Of a DNA stretch of 7,187 nucleotides, positions 4,582-7,187 are shown piece after piece. Made by a program: the position numbers and the translations under genes. Source of the stretch: an uncultured Eubacteriales bacterium (lineage in GTDB: Bacteria > Bacillota > Clostridia > Oscillospirales > Oscillospiraceae); assembly GCA_900552475.1 (NCBI GenBank), contig USAC01000086.1, positions 1-7,187 of the forward strand, given 5' to 3'. Positions within the stretch are counted from its first letter, which is position 1. Each line of letters opens with the position of its first letter. The notes beneath the pieces are model-generated. The model did no database searches and was not told the DNA's origin. It saw only the letters and a list, made by a program, of their open reading frames with translations.

Positions 4582-5262
4582 ATGGCACGCAACATTTTGG
4601 TGGTGGAGGACGACCGGAATATCTCCGATCTCATCCGTATGTATCTGGACAAGGAGGGCTTCGAGGTCCGTATCGCCTATGACGGCGGCAAGGCCGTGGA
4701 AGAGTTTGAAAAGCAGAAGCCGGATCTGGTGCTGCTCGATATCATGCTCCCCGTACTCGACGGCTGGGGCGTGTGCGCGAAGATCCGCGAGAAGGCCAAG
4801 ACCCCGATCATCATGCTCACCGCCAAGGGCGACGTGGGCGACCGCATCACGGGTCTGGAGATGGGCGCGGACGACTACATCGTCAAGCCCTTTGAGATGA
4901 AGGAGCTGATGGCGCGCATCAACGCGGTGCTGCGCCGCAGCGAGATCCCCGACGACACAAAAAAGCGCCTGACCTTTGACAAGCTCGTCATCGACCTCGA
5001 CAGCTACGAGCTGATCGTCGACGGCAAGAAGATCGACACGCCCCCGAAGGAGCTGGAGCTGCTGTACCACCTCGCGTCCACGCCCAACCGCGTCTACACG
5101 CGCAACCAGCTGCTCGACGAGGTGTGGGGCTTTGACTATTTCGGCGACAGCCGCACCGTGGACGTCCACATCAAGCGCCTGCGCGAGAAGGTGGAAAACG
5201 TCTCCGACCAGTGGGAGCTCAAGACGGTCTGGGGCGTGGGCTATAAGTTTGAAGTCAAATGA
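4582..5262 (+). CDS. OmpR/PhoB-family response regulator
   Basis: A 226-residue DNA-binding response regulator, the cytoplasmic output half of a two-component system. The receiver domain (1-120) has the acidic pair Asp10-Asp11, the phosphorylation site Asp53 in LLDIMLP, Thr80 in IIMLTA and Lys102 in IVKPF, so it appears fully active. The C-terminal winged helix (about 127-225) shows the typical LTFDKLVIDLDSYELIVDG, PPKELELLYHLASTPNRVYTR, LLDEVWGFDYFGDSRTVDVH and RVKTVWGVGYKF-like end (here LKTVWGVGYKFEVK). GGGAGGA (4569-4575) with a 6-base gap supports the start. It overlaps the kinase gene by 4 bases and is transcribed divergently from lexA. The exact orthologue (WalR, CssR or another) cannot be decided from the sequence; the HtrA-like gene downstream favours an envelope-stress role. 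Confidence 0.95.
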   Translation: MARNILVVEDDRNISDLIRMYLDKEGFEVRIAYDGGKAVEEFEKQKPDLVLLDIMLPVLDGWGVCAKIREKAKTPIIMLTAKGDVGDRITGLEMGADDYIVKPFEMKELMARINAVLRRSEIPDDTKKRLTFDKLVIDLDSYELIVDGKKIDTPPKELELLYHLASTPNRVYTRNQLLDEVWGFDYFGDSRTVDVHIKRLREKVENVSDQWELKTVWGVGYKFEVK

Positions 5263-6731
5263 AAACGATGTCTGCATCCCTGAAAAAGCGCTTTGGCAGT
5301 CTCTACTGGCAGCAGTTTTTCCTGACAGCCGGGATGGTGCTGCTGACGATGCTGCTGCTCGGCGTGTCGTTCTTTGCGCTGAGCTATAACTACACCGTCT
5401 CGGAAAAGCGCGACGAGATGAACGAACGCGCGAAGCTCATGGCCAGCGTCTCCGTCCCGTTTCTCGAGGCAGCGGACAGCGGCCAGTCGGACGATCAGGA
5501 GGAGAACCTGATGAGCATGGCGCGCGTGGCATCCATGGTCTCGAACGTCAACTTCCTCATCGGCGACGCAAACGGCAACATCCTGCTCACCACGGACGAG
5601 CAGTTCGTGAACAAAACGATTACCCTGCCCGCGGACGTCACGCAGCAGATCGTGAGCGAGGGCTGCTACGAGGGGCGGACGCGTCTGGGGTCCATGTACC
5701 AGCTCAAGCAGTACGTCGTCGGCGTCCCGGCGGTGGACTCGCAGTCCGGTGAGCTTGTCGGCATCATCCTCGCCGTGATGGAAAACCGCTCGCTCATGCA
5801 GATGTGGCGCTCGTTTATCGGGCTGTTCTTCATGACCTCGGCCATCATTCTGTTGATTGCCTTCGTCGTCAGCTCGCTGACGTCCATGCGCCAGATCCAG
5901 CCCATCCGCGAGATGGTGCAGGCCACGCGCGCCTACGGCAGCGGCGAGTTTGACGTGCGCATGCAGGACAGCGACCGAACCGACGAAATCGGTGAGCTGG
6001 CCGCGTCCTTCAACGCGATGGCGGATTCGCTGCAGGAAACGGAGCGCCAGCGCCGCGACTTCATCGCGAACATCTCCCACGAGCTGAAAACGCCCATGAC
6101 GACCATCGCCGGCTATACCGACGGCATCCTCGACGGAACGATCCCGCCCGAACGCGAGCGGCAGTATCTGCAGATCATCTCCGACGAGAGCCGCCGTCTC
6201 TCGCGCCTTGTGCGCCGCATGCTCGACATCTCCCAGATTCAGTCGAAGGAGATGAAGAAGGAGGAGTTCGACCTCTGCGAAAGCATGCGCCTGGCGCTTC
6301 TGTCCATGGAGCAGAAGATCAACGAGCGCGGGCTTGACGTCGACGCCGACATCCCGGAGGACTCCGTCATGGTGCTCGGCGACAATGACCTTATCACGCA
6401 GGTGATCTATAACCTGCTCGAAAACGCCACGAAGTTCGCCACCCCCGGCTCAAAGCTCTATCTGGGTCTTTCCACCGGGGCGGAGACGGCGGTCGTGACC
6501 GTCCGCAACCACGGCAGCACCATCCCGCCGGAGGAGATCCCGCTCCTGTTCGAGCGGTTCCACAAGTCGGACAAATCCCGCAGCGCCGACAAGGACGGCT
6601 ACGGGCTGGGGCTTTACGTCGTCAAGACGATTCTGGCCCAGCACAAGGAAAAAATCACGGTGACAAGCGAAAACGGCCTCACGTCCTTCAGCTTCACCGT
6701 CCACCTCGCGCAGAATCCGCGTAATTATTGA
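5259..6731 (+). CDS. Membrane sensor histidine kinase (HAMP-HisKA-HATPase)
   Basis: A 490-residue sensor kinase, partner of the preceding response regulator; the ATGA overlap implies translational coupling, and the ATG has only a weak ribosome binding site. Order of parts: membrane segment 1 (about 20-43), extracytoplasmic sensor region (about 45-183), membrane segment 2 (about 185-208), HAMP linker (about 209-262), HisKA with the phospho-acceptor His274 in NISHELKTP, and a HATPase domain (about 375-485). Asn385 and Asn389 in YNLLENATKFA form the N box, LLFERFHKSD (429-438) the F box, and GYGLGLYVVK (447-456) the G2 box. The G1 box is unusual: VRNHGSTI (415-422) has Asn417 where most kinases have Asp, and Thr421 where most have Gly. 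As I recall, this form occurs in VanS-like Firmicute kinases, so activity is still expected. The signal sensed cannot be read from the sequence. Confidence 0.95.
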   Translation: MKTMSASLKKRFGSLYWQQFFLTAGMVLLTMLLLGVSFFALSYNYTVSEKRDEMNERAKLMASVSVPFLEAADSGQSDDQEENLMSMARVASMVSNVNFLIGDANGNILLTTDEQFVNKTITLPADVTQQIVSEGCYEGRTRLGSMYQLKQYVVGVPAVDSQSGELVGIILAVMENRSLMQMWRSFIGLFFMTSAIILLIAFVVSSLTSMRQIQPIREMVQATRAYGSGEFDVRMQDSDRTDEIGELAASFNAMADSLQETERQRRDFIANISHELKTPMTTIAGYTDGILDGTIPPERERQYLQIISDESRRLSRLVRRMLDISQIQSKEMKKEEFDLCESMRLALLSMEQKINERGLDVDADIPEDSVMVLGDNDLITQVIYNLLENATKFATPGSKLYLGLSTGAETAVVTVRNHGSTIPPEEIPLLFERFHKSDKSRSADKDGYGLGLYVVKTILAQHKEKITVTSENGLTSFSFTVHLAQNPRNY

Positions 6732-6745
6732 GAGGAAGCATGCCC

Positions 6746-7187
6746 ATGAATGAGGACAACCGCGAAAACCGCAACTGCCCGGACGAGCCGCAGGAGATTG
6801 TCTCCTGGTACCGGTGCGACGACGAGCCGCAGGAGGTCGTGTGCAGCTATCAGCACGACGAGCTCCTCCCCGGCCATGCCCGACCGCAGAGCGCGCCCCC
6901 GCAGAAGCAGCAAAAGAAGAAAAAACGGCTCGGCCTGTGGATTTTCCTGGGCTGCCTTGCGGCGATTGCCGTCGCCGTGGGGATCGGGCTCGCCGTCTCC
7001 GGTGGGTCTGACGCGCCGGGCGGCGACCTTCCCGAGGACGGCTCGGCCAGCAGCATCATCGACATTTTTCAGGACAAGCAGACGAGCATCCCCCGCATCG
7101 CCGGCGACCCGTCCGTCCGCATGACCTGCGTCGATGCGCAGGGCGGCGAGCTGACGGCGCAGGAGGTCTTCGCCAAGGTCAACCCCG
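6746..7187 (+). CDS. Membrane-anchored protein, probably HtrA/DegP-like serine protease (partial, 3' end missing)
   Basis: The first 147 codons of a gene cut by the window end. Residues 1-60 form a polar cytoplasmic tail ending in a Lys-rich block, about 62-85 are one membrane segment, and an acidic Gly/Ser linker leads to the last visible part, ELTAQEVFAKVNP. That ending matches the pattern just before the trypsin-like domain of Firmicute HtrA proteins (LSxxEVxxKVxPSVV). The catalytic residues lie beyond the window, so the call rests on topology, this short motif and the position after a two-component pair, as with CssRS-htrA in Bacillus. The start at 6746 is preferred because AGAGGA (6731-6736) is 9 bases away; an in-frame ATG at 6740 is too close. 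It begins 14 bases after the kinase stop and is clearly co-transcribed. The tail holds a 13-residue tandem repeat (residues 13-25 and 26-38). Confidence 0.72.
   Translation, partial: MNEDNRENRNCPDEPQEIVSWYRCDDEPQEVVCSYQHDELLPGHARPQSAPPQKQQKKKKRLGLWIFLGCLAAIAVAVGIGLAVSGGSDAPGGDLPEDGSASSIIDIFQDKQTSIPRIAGDPSVRMTCVDAQGGELTAQEVFAKVNP
6782..6859 (+). repeat. Two-copy 39-base in-frame tandem repeat
   Basis: Two adjacent 39-base units, 6782-6820 and 6821-6859, encode DEPQEIVSWYRCD and DEPQEVVCSYQHD. The first 15 bases (DEPQE) are identical and the rest has diverged. It lies in the cytoplasmic tail of the HtrA-like protein. It may be a duplicated short interaction motif (inference). Confidence 0.7.

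Noticed and set aside
6750..7124. Plus-strand open frame of 124 codons downstream of the kinase
   Set aside because: It is in a different frame from the gene at 6746, has an Arg/Ser/Ala-rich composition typical of a shadow frame, and lacks the membrane segment and HtrA-like ending seen in the other frame.

Overview
The window is GC-rich DNA that fits a clostridial Firmicute, most likely Oscillospiraceae-like (inferred, not proven). The signs are sigma-A promoters with 17-base spacers, strong AGGAG-type ribosome binding sites, a lysine riboswitch over an uptake operon, a Gram-positive type SOS box in front of lexA, a lipoprotein-anchored substrate-binding protein, and a membrane-anchored HtrA-like protein after a two-component system. 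All genes look like chromosomal housekeeping or regulatory genes. No phage, IS, CRISPR or tRNA was seen.

Layout. (1) 1-1366, minus strand: a sigma-A promoter, a lysine riboswitch, an intrinsic terminator, a polar amino acid substrate-binding lipoprotein, a very GC-rich palindromic hairpin, then the first 16 codons of a downstream gene that is probably the permease. The riboswitch makes this a lysine (or lysine-like) uptake operon. (2) 1502-3349, plus strand: a stand-alone gltX (glutamyl-tRNA synthetase, 553 aa) with its own promoter, a leader hairpin and a strong terminator. (3) 3350-3710: a noncoding region of about 360 bases packed with perfect or near-perfect inverted repeats. One is a plausible lexA terminator on the minus strand and one is a plus-strand terminator abutting the 3' end of lexA. 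(4) 3711-4393, minus strand: lexA with promoter and SOS box. (5) 4436-7187, plus strand: two candidate promoters, an OmpR/PhoB-family response regulator, its histidine kinase (4-base overlap) and the start of a membrane-anchored protein that looks like an HtrA/DegP-type serine protease, cut by the window end. This last set resembles a cell-envelope stress operon in which a two-component system is linked to a surface protease.

Nothing here is clearly a new biological system. The items most worth a second look are the hairpin cluster at 3364-3712, the riboswitch-based substrate assignment of the ABC transporter, the 15-base palindrome overlapping the lexA -10 element, and the 13-residue tandem repeat in the cytoplasmic tail of the HtrA-like protein.
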